Assembly (NCBI GenBank): GCA_025786725.1
Contig: JAHLTZ010000002.1
Location: 434,001 to 498,000, forward strand
Source: Syncephalis fuscata
Lineage: Eukaryota > Zoopagomycota > Zoopagomycetes > Zoopagales > Piptocephalidaceae
Reading direction: 5' to 3'
Length of the DNA: 64,000 nucleotides
The notes beneath the pieces were generated by a model. That model was given only the letters and a program-made list of their open reading frames with translations. It was not told the DNA's origin and ran no database searches. The position numbers were made by a program, and so were the translations under genes. Positions 22,031 to 34,485 of the stretch are shown in pieces (within the stretch, counting starts at the first letter, position 1; every line of letters starts with the position of its first letter).

Positions 22031-24170
22031 TTATTTCAATGAACGTGTAGTCTTTTTAAAACCATGTGTGTACGAAGAACGTTGTGCCCGGGCGTGTAGA
22101 TGGTAGCCTAGATAGCCCATGCACGATACGGCTGCCCAAAACGCTAGTAACATCAATGCATTAAAGGCTATGGAGCCATGGTCATCAGCTTTGTATAATT
22201 TACGCTTGCAAAAGCTGGTATTGGTTGACATTCCGATGGAGGATTGTCGCCGCAACTGATATTGTAGTCTTTTGAACTATTTTGCAATAGCGCTGCAAAT
22301 CCATATTTGACCGGACTAACCCACTCGAGCCAGCGAATCCATGCAGGTATTGCGCCGAGATTGGAAAATAATCCACCAAACATCATCATGGTAATAGTAA
22401 ATATTGAAGCTATCGACGATACAATATCGTATTTGTTTGTCATGCATGAGACTACCACGCCAACCATCATGCCTGCAAGCGCAATCAACGCACAAATACC
22501 ACAGAATGTCAAGATTCGCTCGGTACCACCTGGCATTCCAACTGCAAAATAAGTTGCTAGTCCGTAGATAACACCAATGATTGCGTATAATGGCGTCTCA
22601 ACAGTGATCATGGAAAGGAAAAATGCCGGCACACCAAAGTAGCCATCACGATACTCGCGCATAAATAGCTTACGCGCTAGGCAAAATGTCGTTGCTGTAT
22701 CTAACAAATTGTTAAATACAGAGATTTAATACCAATAAACTTACCATAAGCAAACTGAGTTATCATTGTTGAGCATAGAAAGAATATATATCGGCCACGA
22801 TCCTACAGCTAGTGTAAATAATTAATCTAAATAACTATATGACCCACCATAATTTGTATGGACTGTTCGCGCGTAGTAATTTGCCAATAAACAATGTCAA
22901 TCAACATGGCTGCGCCCAATACTTGAACCAGTCTCAATCCTACAATGCTTGGATTGCGGATACGGTCGTAAAATCCGCGGCGTATCAAATATTTGTACTG
23001 GACAAAAAAGCTTGCCTTTTGCTTGCGGTAATGGGTCCAGTCTAAGCCACTATTCCGGAATTCGTCTTGTATATCAGCGGTTAACTGTGCCTTTTTCTTG
23101 GACCATCCTGTAAAAAGTGTATCTAGCCGTCTTTCTACAGTAATTTTTCTTGGCAAGACTATCGATTCAATGGGTGTTGCATTTTCATTATTTTGTAAAA
23201 GCGGAACAACCAAATTATCTATTTAAAGCTTATAAGCACCATTGTTACGACGTCAATATGCACACTGCCACTTACTTGTAGGCCGATCGGACGCATAATC
23301 ATCATATTCATCAATTTCATCTGTTTCAACGTAGAATAAATTAAGAAACAGATAGTCGATAGGATTGCTATAGGCCGGGCAGCTGATATCGTATTGCGAG
23401 AAATAATCCATCATTTTATTCGTAGGTCCAGCATATAAAACACGTCCCTCAGCCATAAAAAATATATCATCGATAAACTCGAGCATCTCCGACGATGGCT
23501 GATGTATTGTCAACACCACTGTTCGGCCAAGAAGTGCCAGATTGTGCAGCGTTTCCACTAATTGATAGGCCGCCAGAGCGTCCAGGCCTGTTGTGGGCTC
23601 GTCAAGGAACAGCACAACAGGCTCAGTGATCAGCTCCATACCGACACATACACGCTTCTTTTCACCGCCAGATATGCCGCGCTTAAGCGAATTACCAATA
23701 ACTGTATTGGCTACATGACTGAGATGAAGCACGTGAAGTGAATCGGCAATTCGTCTTTTTTGCTCAGTCGCCGATAATGAACGATCGCATCGTAATTTAA
23801 CTGACATGTCCAACGCTTCGCGAACTGTCAATGTTTCGTAAACTAACGAATCCTGATGAACAAATCCAGTGATTTTGTGCATTTCACTACTATCAATCGG
23901 CTGCTCGTTTAAATACAAATCGCCCGAAATCTGCCCTTGGTTTAATTGTCCAGCTAGAGCACTTAATAGACATGTTTTTCCTGTGCCTGTTGGCCCAATA
24001 ATTGCCTATTACACGATCGATAGACTGACGCTTCGTAAATGTGTTTGCGAGAATATATTAATTGCCTACCGTTACTCTACCGGCTCTGAATGTACCACTC
24101 ACGCCATGAAAATGGTTTTTATTTTCTTCTTACCAGCAGCAACAGAATATTTTACATTACGAAAATCGAT
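22031..24170 (-). CDS. ABCG-type half transporter (first exon unresolved)
   Basis: The order is nucleotide-binding domain then membrane domain, as in the WHITE/ABCG family. Seen: F-R-N-V-K-Y-S-V at the 5' end, G-V-S-G-T-F-R-A-G-R-V-T, Walker A G-P-T-G-T-G-K-T, signature I-S-G-G-E-K-K-R, Walker B V-L-F-L-D-E-P-T-T-G-L-D and the H-loop T-I-H-Q-P-S-S. The membrane half has several hydrophobic spans, the Y-R-D-G-Y-F-G region and W-L-E-W-V-S-P-V-K-Y-G. The readable part begins at a splice acceptor at 24171, so a short upstream exon with the ATG is missing. One-base breaks lie near 24110 and near 22195. Such half transporters dimerise and move lipids or hydrophobic compounds; the substrate here is unknown. 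Confidence 0.86.
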
Positions 24171-24934
24171 CTACCATTAACCATTAACCATTAACATCAA
24201 CATAACAATGTTGATCAATTGATAACTACCTGGCAATTATGTACATTAGTCGATATTATTGATGATGCACGCATTATGGATTTAGTGTTTTTTAACTTTT
24301 TTTAATTAATTGCACAATGTATTTATAAAACCAAATAGAAAATTAAAAGGTAACCATGGAGCTTTATTATCGTGTGAGCTAAGAATTAGATATATTTATA
24401 GCTAATCATTATAATATTAAAAGATAGGAAAGACGCTTCAATACGTAGATACCATTTTTTGGCTTAGTATACATTGCTTAACTGTTCAATCTAATAGAAA
24501 ACTGCTAAGATTTAATTCATGTAATATCGTATCAATATATATATATATATTAACAATTCAAATAAGCTATGCTAACTGTTACAAAACTGATAATTAATGA
24601 TATTAAATCAGATAGCTTAGCAATAATTTATGATAAACTAAAGTAGATATATTCAAAAAGCTCAAATAATAATACACGTTATAGTTTTCTATAAAAAAAG
24701 CAGAACTTTTGCTATGCTTATTTTATTTTAAATCTAGTTTTTGCTTGATGGACAAAGCGGAAATTACTCGATGATTCAAGAGTTGTTAGTTTTGAAAATT
24801 ATTGACCTTATTTTCAGTATTTTGTTGAGCATTTATAAATTCATTTATATCATTTTCAATTAAACTTAGATCATCATTTAACAAAATTTGTTTTTTTTGT
24901 TGAAAAATCAAGCGGATTCAATGCAGATTCCTTA
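24171..24934. other. Intergenic region with short ATTAACC repeat
   Basis: Begins with three ATTAACC units (24176-24196), then low-complexity AT-rich DNA with a TA dinucleotide run near 24536. No gene was recognised except possibly the missing first exon of the ABC transporter. Confidence 0.4.
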
Positions 24935-25782
24935 TTAGAAGAAACGAACTGCGTTACTGTAATCTTTGGACAAAATATAATCTTCATCGACATAAATAGC
25001 TAGATATCAAATTAGAAAAATGCTATATACAGTAGAATACAGCCATAACTTACTTTTCAATGTCGGCTTGTAATACCATCCAGCTTGATTCAAATAATTC
25101 AGGCCTAATCAAATTGTTAGTCGAGAATAAACACTGAAAGCGTAGTACACACCGAGTTTGACTTGTTTATTACTTTTTTTAAAAAATTCTCCTTGTCTAC
25201 TAAGCCTAGACTGTTTAGAATATAACGATACTGGAGATCTAGCATGGAAACAAATGGAACAGCATAGCAATGCCCATCTGCCAAAGGGAAATGTTGTAAA
25301 GGCCTTAAAATGAACCGTTTAACAACAAATTTAGTAAGCGATAGTGACGTAGGCATATTCACAAGACTCTATTGCAAAGTAAGTATTCGGCAATATTTAA
25401 ACATTTACAGTCAACAGCATACCTTATAAATCTGAAGAGTTTTATTTTTGCCGTTTTCTTGATCTTTGCCACATATTATTTCAACATATTTTATTTTATT
25501 GTTTAAATCGTGTCAGCCATAGGTGTGGTAAACTGAATTAGACTCGTCAAAAGTAAACGGGTTTTCAAGCCTCAGTTTGTTTTGATTTAATGTCGTAAGC
25601 TGGCCAGCTGGTAGATTGTTAAGGTGTTTAATTTATAATCTAGGTTTTATCAACTTGCTTGTAAAGCCGGTCATCTAGCACGACTGCTTACCGGTTGATA
25701 ATGTAGCTTGGACTGCTATGACATTCTGTGCACCTAATAAAAAGCTCAGTGCAAAATGGAAACCAATACATGGAATGCCCAT
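24935..25782 (-). CDS. Unknown secreted protein, multi-exon
   Basis: I do not recognise this protein. From ATG 25782 the N-terminus is signal-peptide-like (MGIPCIGFHFALSFLLGAQN). A phase-correct intron joins T-L-S-T|A-G-Q-L-T-T-L-N-Q-N-K, followed by L-E-N-P-F-T-F-D-E-S-N-S-V-Y-H-T-Y-G. A later exon reads N-N-K-I-K-Y-V-E-I-I-C-G-K-D, then S-L-V-N-M-P-T-S-L-S-L-T, F-I-L-R-P-L-Q-H-F-P-L-A-D-G-H-C and S-M-L-D-L-Q-Y-R-Y-I-L-N-S-L-G-L. The 3' part (I-R-P-E-L-F-E-S-S-W-M-V-L-Q-A-D-I-E-K, then I-Y-V-D-E-D-Y-I-L) fits only with frame corrections. The end coordinate and exact exons are uncertain; it could be a lineage-specific secreted protein. Confidence 0.5.
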
Positions 25783-26275
25783 AAAACATTATAAAACTAA
25801 TTTTTACTGTATAAATTGTAGAAAATAGGCAATTAAAGCGAATGAAAATAAACAAGCTGTCAATCTAAATAAATTATACTAAAATATCGGAGTTTGATGA
25901 TTAAACCATTTGCTATAAGCATCCCACATCGATGAAAATACCATGTGTTAGCAAAATATAAATCTTTACATTGTTTAAGTGCTTCGTGGCATATTGTACT
26001 AAATACCAATTACAATAAAGGTTTATTAACTATGCTACAATGGCAATATTATAAATATGCAGAATGCATATATATCAACGTCTCCATCATATTTTATTAA
26101 TAAATTAGTAGTATAAATAATAATAATAAAATTGAACCAACATATAAATAACACATCAATAAACTTGCTCGAATATTGCATCTAGTAAGATTTATTTCTA
26201 ACAGAAATCTATGTCGTTTCCAAAAATAATTGTTTTTATCGAAAGACCAATCGCTGGACCATTTATTGTAATGGT
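25783..26275. other. Intergenic region with dispersed repeat copy B
   Basis: AT-rich DNA between the unknown secreted gene and the DUG2 3' end. It contains the dispersed repeat at 25977-26084; nothing else is recognised. Confidence 0.5.
25977..26084 (-). repeat. Dispersed repeat, copy B
   Basis: Inverted copy of 12962-13071, about 13 kb away, sharing AAGTGCTTCGTGGCATATTG and the stretch ending AGAATGCATAT. Both copies lie in intergenic DNA. Confidence 0.85.
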
Positions 26276-29200
26276 TTAAACTAACTCGCTAGACATGGTT
26301 CCAAGCTGGCTAAGGAAGTGCTTGACAACGCGCTTGCCAGTCAGTAAGTTATGAAGTCTAATACGTTCGTTGTTTAAATGCGCCGAATCGGATGCCTGTA
26401 GCATTATTCGAATATTAAACATGTTAGACAATAGCACAATATACATGTATATGTAAATAGCTTACCTGGCCCATAGGCAAATTAACCGCCACTTTGTCAA
26501 AGCATCGCTCGAGCCATCGAACTGCGGGAATAGTGCCACCTTCACGAATCAATAGCGGTTTCTGTCCCCATTCCTTAACAAAGCCATTGTTTATTATTGT
26601 ATCAACGATTATTATCATTACAGCTTACCTTTTGAATAGCATCTTGTAATACTTGGAAATACTGGTTTGATGGATCAGCCAACCACCAATCGGCCGTCTT
26701 TCGAATGGTAATCTATTCGAATAGTTGTATAATAGCATCATAAGTATATAGCAAAAAACAACAACAACAATAACAACTTTGTAGTAATAGATAATACCTG
26801 CCTTAATTTCACAATCGGTATTCAATTTGACAAATAGTGAACGGACGTATGCTTCAAAATCTTGACAAATCTCGACAATATTCTGATCGGGAACCAAACG
26901 CATACTGACCGCAGCAGTGGCCGATCGAGAGATAACAGTTGTATCGTGTGGTCCACTTACATCAACGCGATGAACTGTAAAGGTAGGATACCGCCAACGA
27001 GACATAAGCTGCTCCTTAATTTTTTCTACTCGTTCTTCATCACCACCTTCCTCTCTAAAATTGAATTAAATTAAATTTGTGTTAATTTATCAATTTTTGC
27101 AATTAAACTTACTCGGCCACACTGGTTGCTACTTCGGTGTAATAAGCATCTTCTTCAGGGCTAAGGCTTCGTATACCATTACGGAAGCCTAGTAAATCCA
27201 AATAAATTAGTTACTTTAAAGCTTGCACCATTTAACCTACTAGGAATATTCAACGATCTATCAGGTCCGGTTAACTGGGCCAGTATTTGAATAAGATGCA
27301 TCAATGGCTCTGAGGCTGCACCTCCATCTACACCAGAATGGACATCACCCGACGGACTTGAAATCTAACATTATAAATGAATATTAGACGGTATTCTATT
27401 GCTCTATTTCTTGCTGTAGTTACCTTAATAGTGGCATGAACCAGTCCCCGTAGACCATAGGTCAAACAGGGTCGATTTTCGCCCAACCAATAGGAATTAC
27501 TAAATTATACGTTAGATTATTAATACAACTAATATATTGGACTACCTTAGAAGAATAACATCTGGTTCACCAAAATAGCTCTAAGTTATTATACAAATAA
27601 TTGATATTAGTATTTAGACTATTAATTAGTATATTAGTATTTACGTACCTTATGTTCTGTCATCATATCCGGGAATCCAGCACTGCCATTTTCCTCTTCT
27701 CCTTCAATCACAAAAGAAACATCCACCTCCAATGATTTCTCATCTTGTAGTTCGCTAGCAGCAAATATACACGCTAGCATTGGCCCCTTGTCATCAGTCA
27801 CACCTCGACCATAAAGATATCCATTCTCGCCTATCATTCATGAATAGATACATATCATTATGGTTAGTTAGTCAAGCCATTAGAACGAGTTACCATAAAT
27901 AGATGTAATACTGCACAACTACATACCAGTAACCTGGAATGGAGGGAACCGCCATATAGATTCATCAGCCGGCACCACATCATAATGACCGTAAATCAAT
28001 ACGTTTAATTTACGAGAAGGTTTATCCGTTGATGTTAAACTTTCTCTATTATTCCTAGAGAATCGACCAATCACTAATGGGTTTTTACCCTCCTTGCTAT
28101 AAATCTGTGTATATTGAATATAACATTAATCAATCAGTAACATAACACTAATTTCAACAAACCATTTTGGCATCTGCACCTAGTTGGCGCATAACACTTT
28201 TGAGGAAATTGGCTGCATGTCGACAATCTTCTCTGTGCCGTTCAACTCCACTAACTGATGGGATGGACACCCATTGTTCTAGTGCATACAACATCATATC
28301 TAAACATTATCATTACACAATACATTAGCCTGCATTATAGTAGTATAGACATTCAATTACCTGTTGGTACTTGTTCCGGTAATTGCTGTGGTACATTCGG
28401 TTGTCCTACATCCCAAAACTAATAGCATGTTATAGCTAGGAGAATAGCAGTATATGTATATACTCATACCTTGACATTATTATCGCCCGCACCACTCACT
28501 AAATAAGGGCCGGCAAATGATAATGAAAGAACAATGCCCTCATGTCCCATCGCTGTTTGAACACAGTCAAAATTGCGGTTCCACCGTTTAATTATACCAT
28601 CAGCCGATCCACTGTACAACGAGTCACGGAACATGGTAAGAGCCATAACATCGTCTTCATGGGCAAGTAGCGATCTAATATGTTGAAATGTTTCTAGATC
28701 CCAAATCTATAACTTGCCATTAAAAGCATATTCTGTATTCATTTAAAGCTAGCTACCTTAATTTCGCCGCCTTGACAGCCACAGAACAATAGCTCATCTT
28801 TCTTCACTACTAAAGCAAGTACATTGCCTTTACCACAATGAAGAGTACGCACATGTTCAATGGGTCCATCATTGGCCAACCAAATCTAATAGTAGACCAA
28901 ACTGCTATATTAGCCTATTATTTCCATTTACTTATTTAGCGTTCGCTTGCCTTGACATCACCGTCACCCGCGCCTAATTACAATAATAATTTATCATTCA
29001 ACCATTGTTATATTAGCTGAACACAGCTTGTATCATTCAAGCTTACCCGATAGCAAAACTTGACCACCCATAAATGGTAGATCAGCCAGTAATAATGAAT
29101 AGACATAGCCATAATGACTACTAGGCATAACATCTTTCTCGCGCACGTGGTATCGTTTTACTAGTGCTGCACCCTCTACTGTAGACTCTTCTGAATCGGA

Positions 29201-30181
29201 CATTTCCGATGGTGGTACAGATTCACTTGATACATCACTGACTGCTGAAAATGATGTCGGTAAAATCGGGCCTTGTCTAAAGAACTGTCCTGATTTCGAA
29301 ACATCATCTAAAAGATTGTGTGCTTCATCCAAGTCACGCGATTGATCTTTATGGCGTGTATCAAACCACTATGTTGACAATTAGTATTCAAGGCATTGTT
29401 GCACGCTGATTACTCCGTTTCTACTTATACTCACTTGAATGCTTGTGTTCTGACAACCAAAGTAAAGATAACCCGTCTTTTCAGAGTAGGTAAGGGCCAT
29501 ATATCACCTACGCCGGGGAGTGCGTGTACAATATAAAGGCACTCTAATGTTTTAGTATTCCAGGCCTGTTCAGATATTTATACAAATTTGTATTGCTGTA
29601 ATATGATGACTATAATAACTTACTCTGGCCGTTCCATCACCTTTTATAACAATGAGTGAGTATGATGTAATGTTATATATTATTTATAATTATAATTTTT
29701 ATTTACCTGATGCACTAAACAATGTTTTTTGATCGGCAGAAAGTGTTAAACAGAAAATGGCACCTTTGTGTCCACGTAGTACTTTGCTCAATAAATATGT
29801 CTGTGTACTCCATACCTAGTTGTAAATAGTAGTAGAAATCATGTACAAATTGTTGGTATGAATTACAAGTGTCACTATTTTACATACGTTAATACGTCCA
29901 CCTTGAGTGCCGCTAAATATGTATTGCTGAGTAGCTGCCAGTGCTAAAATGGAATGATTCTTCTGAGTTAGTGTTTGTACACAGCGAGCCATCGTTTGCA
30001 CATTGTCTAGTGAAGGACGCCGTGAAAGTGATGGTTTTATACTGCCTCGTCCACCAAAGCTGGGACGATACTGTGTATCTAGAGTAGTAGAGGTAGTAGA
30101 GGCAGTAGAGGTAGGGGTAGTAGAAACAGCAGCAGCCGTAATAGCAGCCGAATGTTGATGTCGTACCACGCAATCAGTCAT
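26276..30181 (-). CDS. DUG2: DUG2-like glutathione-degrading peptidase subunit (WD40 plus M20)
   Basis: A long minus-strand gene with many short introns. The N-terminus has a Ser/Thr-rich leader then WD40 repeats (S-G-T-Q-G-G-R-I-N-V; L-R-G-H-K-G-A-I-F; L-Y-S-G-S-A-D-G-I-I-K-R-W-N; S-G-A-G-D-N-N-V-K-V). The C-terminal half is a metallopeptidase M20 domain: Y-G-H-Y-D-V-V-P (metal-binding His/Asp), Y-G-R-G-V-T-D-D-K-G-P, V-I-E-G-E-E-E-N-G-S, and the ending L-N-N-E-R-I-R-L-H-N-L. This WD40-M20 fusion is the hallmark of fungal Dug2, which with Dug3 cleaves glutathione to Glu and Cys-Gly. The fusion argues for a fungal genome. The start at 30181 is chosen because it is the ATG that begins the exon leading into the WD40 region. 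Confidence 0.88.
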
Positions 30182-31430
30182 TGTTATATAGTTATTGTTA
30201 TTGTTATTGTTGTTTGGTAACAAAACTAAAAAGGATCTTACCCAACTGTAGATTGCTGAATGCACGATCCATAGTAAGTGTTGTATTCGGTTCTTACTGC
30301 TCTGATGACGCAATGTTAACGAGTAAGCACGCAATAACAAGAAACAAGTTTTTTTAATTCTACGATACTGCCCGCCAATTGTTGCCTTTTTACAGTAATT
30401 GAATTGTCAGTGTGACACCGATTAATCGTCATAACAGCATTAGTCTATTTTTCCATATATTCCACCATTGGCTACATTTACTTTGCGTTTTCTACTTTAG
30501 CGCAATAAATTATTTTACGCAATCGATCGTAATGATGGGATTAAATTAATTTATATAAATAATGCAACATACTATTTGATTTCTTTGAAAATTTTGAGGC
30601 TAATTATTATTGTCGTTGGCCATATGTAGAAAGATTAATTGAATATTAATAAAAGCCATATAATTGCAATTCCATGGCATTCCGCAGTTGTTATTGTTGT
30701 TACTATGTACAGCGTGGTTTCATGCATCTGAATGGTCTATTTTATTTTCTAATATTTACTATTGCATTTTGGGATATTTGTGATGTAAGATAAATTAATA
30801 TAATTATTATAAAAGTCGTTTATTAAACAGCCACTTTCCCTATAGCCAATCTGACTAAATAAATGGCATTTGAACAATTAATATTATAATGACAATATAT
30901 ATATATATTAAAGCCATAATAAAGATAATTAATTGATTAATTATTGTATTAATAATTACACATGAATTAGTCAATGTTGGATAATATTATACATGGAATA
31001 GTGATAAGTGAATGACGGATGAATATTTAATTATATCTAAAAGTATTAAAAAAAGCCAAAGTACAATAGCTCCATATATTTATTAAAATTTATTCATTTA
31101 TTCTTAGTGTTTATAATTTGTGTTAAAATAGCATGTCGTTTTTGTGGTTATAATTAACGTTAGATAGACACTACCAGATGTTATTTAGCTGGCAGTTAAT
31201 TATAATATTGTCTATAAGTAATTAGCAATTTATTAAATTTATACAATCAAAATAAAAACATATATAAACATTGATACCAAGTGTTTATAAATTGATAATA
31301 TTTTATTGAACATTAAATAAAACAGTATAACATATTCTTTATTTACGTTATCAAAATGAATTTGAAACAATTAACTATTATTAGTAAATCTATAGAACAT
31401 TTAAATAATAATGTTGCTTAATAAAAATAG
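30182..31430. other. AT-rich intergenic region
   Basis: About 1.25 kb upstream of DUG2 and beyond the 3' end of the left P4H palindrome arm. It contains short TA and ATT runs (near 30896) and no gene or long repeat that I can support. Confidence 0.45.
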
Positions 31431-32466
31431 TTATTCGCGCATTTCAACACTTGATGGGTATTTTTCGTCATTATAATTACCAGTTTGCTCTTCAATATGA
31501 CTATCTTGCTTATACGATTGTATATATGGTAGCATTTTACGCTGCCAAATGTTAATGGCATATTTTTCACCATCCTCAACTGGTGAACCACCATGCATTG
31601 TACGTTCGTCCTCGGCTTCATTATGATCAACGTTATACCAAAATACCGCACCATTTTTCTTTGGCATGACTTCAAAATCTAATTCAGTAAATAAAGTGCC
31701 ACCACCCTCCGTAGGCTCATTGAGATATACAAGAAATGTTGTATATCGCTGGCCAGTTTTAAGCCATTTACTGTTATTGGCATCACCAAATTCTTCAGGA
31801 TACAAATAATCATGATGAGGTCGGAATTCTTGACCTTTCGTATACCATACCACTTGTAATGATTCGGTATTTTCAACAGAAATATTAGTGATTTGCGATG
31901 CACGCTCTTCAATGCATTTTACAATATCATCTTGACTAGCTTTAAATGTGCACTGCTACTTGTACGATCTTCGGAATACTCATCAGGACCAATTACACGG
32001 GAACGGCCCATTATAGGCTTGGCTAGCTCGATTATATGTTCTGCCTCCCCAGGTTGTAGGAAATCTTCAAAGTAAAGAACCATTGGATCACGACTCAATA
32101 TAAATACTTGATAGCCATGTTTACACTCAAATTGACCAATTGATGATTCAGAACGCGCATCAAGCGGCACTGAAGTATTTTGGTGTTGCTCTGCTGTAGA
32201 AATTAAAGCAGCATGTTGTTTCTGATACGTTTGCTGTTGCTGAGAATAAAAATGATCTGCTGCATTTGGTGGCAGGTCAAGATATGCTTCCGCAGCACGC
32301 TTGAGCCCAGTTTGAACCAACGGTCCTAGCGCAGAAGACAAAACCGAAGAAAGCACCACAGAATAATCAATGTAGTGATACTTACACTTCCACCACTCTC
32401 TTGAACAACAACTGATGGTGGTGCCGCAAGTGTTTTTGCATGGCTATGTTTATTAGTATAGGCCAT
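31431..32466 (-). CDS. Membrane-anchored prolyl 4-hydroxylase-like dioxygenase 3 (left palindrome arm)
   Basis: The ATG at 32466 begins a short polar leader, followed by the anchor L-I-I-L-x-V-L-S-S-V-L-S-S-A-L-G-P-L-V-Q-T-G-L. Then come F-E-C-K-H-G-Y-Q-V-F-I-L, F-L-Q-P-G-E-A-E-H-I-I-E-L-A, E-D-R-T-S-S-S-A-H-L, R-P-H-H-D-Y (iron HxD), T-M-H-G-G-S-P (distal His) and G-E-K-Y-A-I-N-I-W (2OG Lys). Two one-base losses break frame: in the anchor near 32358 and after S-A-H-L near 31950. It is head-to-head with a near-identical copy starting at 32921. Because all lesions are one-base losses and all catalytic residues remain, I annotate it as a probable intact gene, not a pseudogene. Confidence 0.8.
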
Positions 32467-32920
32467 GTTGAAGACAATATTGGAAATACACTATAGGATT
32501 GAAAAGAGCAAGAACAATATAGTTGGGCTTTGAAAGGGCTTGCGTAGTATGCACATATCAAAACGGATCACGCGGTCAAATAATGCAGCTATACTATAAA
32601 TAGACTGCATGCAACTGGTTGCTTTTAAAACAACTGATAGTAATAAGAACAATGATTTCTTTATATGTATACATTGTAATAAAGCTTTGTCAATTTTTAC
32701 AATTTGTTTGAAATTACAATTGTTAATGATAGAATTAAAGCGTAAAAACTCAGTGTAAAGACTATGATTGGTTAACGGTAAGTTATTTATAGTATAGCTG
32801 CATTATTTAACCGCGTGGTCCGTTTTGATATGTGCATACTACGCAAGCACCTTTCAAAGCCCAACTATATTGTTCTTGCTCTTTTCAATCCTATAGTGTA
32901 TTTCCAATATTGTCTTCAAC

Positions 32921-33964
32921 ATGGCCTATACTAATAAACATAGCCATGCAAAAACACTTGCGGCACCACCATCAGTTGTTGTTCAAGAGAGTGGTGGAAG
33001 TGTAAGTATCACTACATTGATTATTCTGCTGGTGCTTTCTTCGGTTTTGTCTTCTGCGCTAGGACCGTTGGTTCAAACTGGGCTCAAGCGTGCTGCGGAA
33101 GCATATCTTGACCTGCCACCAAATGCAGCAGATCATTTTTATTCTCAGCAACAGCAAACGTATCAGAAACAACATGCTGCTTTAATTTCTACAGCAGAGC
33201 AACACCAAAATACTTCAGTGCCGCTTGATGCGCGTTCTGAATCATCAATTGGTCAATTTGAGTGTAAACATGGCTATCAAGTATTCATATTGAGTCGTGA
33301 TCCAATGGTTTTTACTTTGAAGATTTCCTACAACCTGGGGAGGCAGAACATATAATTGAGCTAGCCAAGCCTATAATGGGCCGTTCCCGTGTAATTGGTC
33401 CTGATGAGTATTCCGAAGATCGTACAAGTAGCAGTGCATATTTAAAGCTAGTCAAGACGATATTGTAAAATGCATTGAAGAGCGTGCATCGCAAATCACT
33501 AATATTTCTGTTGAAAATACCGAATCATTACAAGTGGTATGGTATACAAAGGTCAAGAATTCCGACCTCATCATGATTATTTGTATCCTGAAGATTTGGT
33601 GATGCCGACAACAGTAATGGCTTAAAACTGGCCAGCGATATACAACATTTCTTGTATATCTCAATGAGCCTACGGAGGGTGGTGGCACTTTATTTACTGA
33701 ATTAGATTTTGAAGTCATGCCAAAGAAAAATGCCGCTTTATTCTGGTACAATGTCAATTTCAATGAAGTCGAAGATGAACGTACAATGCATGGTGGTTCA
33801 CCAGTTGAGGATGGTGAAAAATATGCCATTAACATTTGGCAAAACAAAAAGATACCACGCATAGGATCATATAGACAAGAATATAGCCAAGAATATGGCG
33901 CTGAAAATCAAGCCAACGACTATAATAGCGAAGCATATCCATCAGTAGTGAAATGTACGAGTAA
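32921..33964 (+). CDS. Membrane-anchored prolyl 4-hydroxylase-like dioxygenase 4 (right palindrome arm)
   Basis: Inverted near-copy of the gene ending at 31431. The anchor and the region up to S-R-D-P-M-V are intact in frame. Comparison with the left copy then shows five one-base losses up to 33625 (near 33309, 33450, 33551, 33594, 33619), and another near 33945 before the stop. The catalytic core is nevertheless present: H-H-D-Y, T-M-H-G-G-S-P-V-E-D and G-E-K-Y-A-I-N-I-W. The last 60 codons differ clearly from the left copy (I-W-Q-N-K-K-I-P-R versus I-W-Q-R-K-M-L-P-Y), while the 5' two thirds and promoter are nearly the same. It may be a decaying copy or an intact gene in a poorly polished stretch. 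Confidence 0.72.
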
Positions 33965-34485
33965 TTGTCTTTATCAATGCTATTACCAAATTTGGCACTA
34001 CAGATTATACGTTTCTTTCACACCAAGAATTGTAAATTGTATACCTTATACCATATTCCAAATAGTATTTCTGTATAAGAATATCTATACACTCTAATTC
34101 AGATTTCCACGTACTTATACAGCTTATACTTACTACTCTATTTTTCTAATATCATTATAATTCATCACTTTAACTAACATTATTATTATTTAATTATTCA
34201 ATAAACATTATATTTTACAATAGCTTTTGCAAATATGTTGTAAATGCAACTTTATCAGAAACATTACTACTTTTGGTGTTTCTCAGGCAACTATCCAATC
34301 GTATTCGTTGCATACTAACTCTTTTAAAATGAACCAATCATATAGCACCTATTTTTATCTCAGTATATAGCTGAACACAATTATCCACACCAATAAAGGA
34401 CCATGCTACAGGCCCCTTTTTACACTCAAGTTATTTTATTTCTATTACAGCCTTCTCAAAGATATACGTATTATTGAATACACAA
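33965..34485. other. Intergenic region upstream of P4H gene 5
   Basis: About 520 bp of AT-rich DNA; presumed 3' end of gene 4 and promoter of gene 5. Nothing else is seen. Confidence 0.4.

Larger units (their letters stand above)
31430..33964. repeat. Inverted duplication of a P4H gene with its promoter
   Basis: Arms 31430-32603 and about 32784-33964 are inverted copies around a spacer of about 180 bp. Homology is highest near the centre (promoters and anchor regions) and falls towards the gene 3' ends. Confidence 0.88.

Noticed and set aside
24176..24196. ATTAACC units as interstitial telomere repeat
   Set aside because: Only three units, and the motif differs from the usual fungal TTAGGG repeat.
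31430..33964. Calling both palindromic P4H copies pseudogenes
   Set aside because: All lesions are one-base losses, the same type as in housekeeping genes of this window, and catalytic residues are intact; assembly error is more likely.
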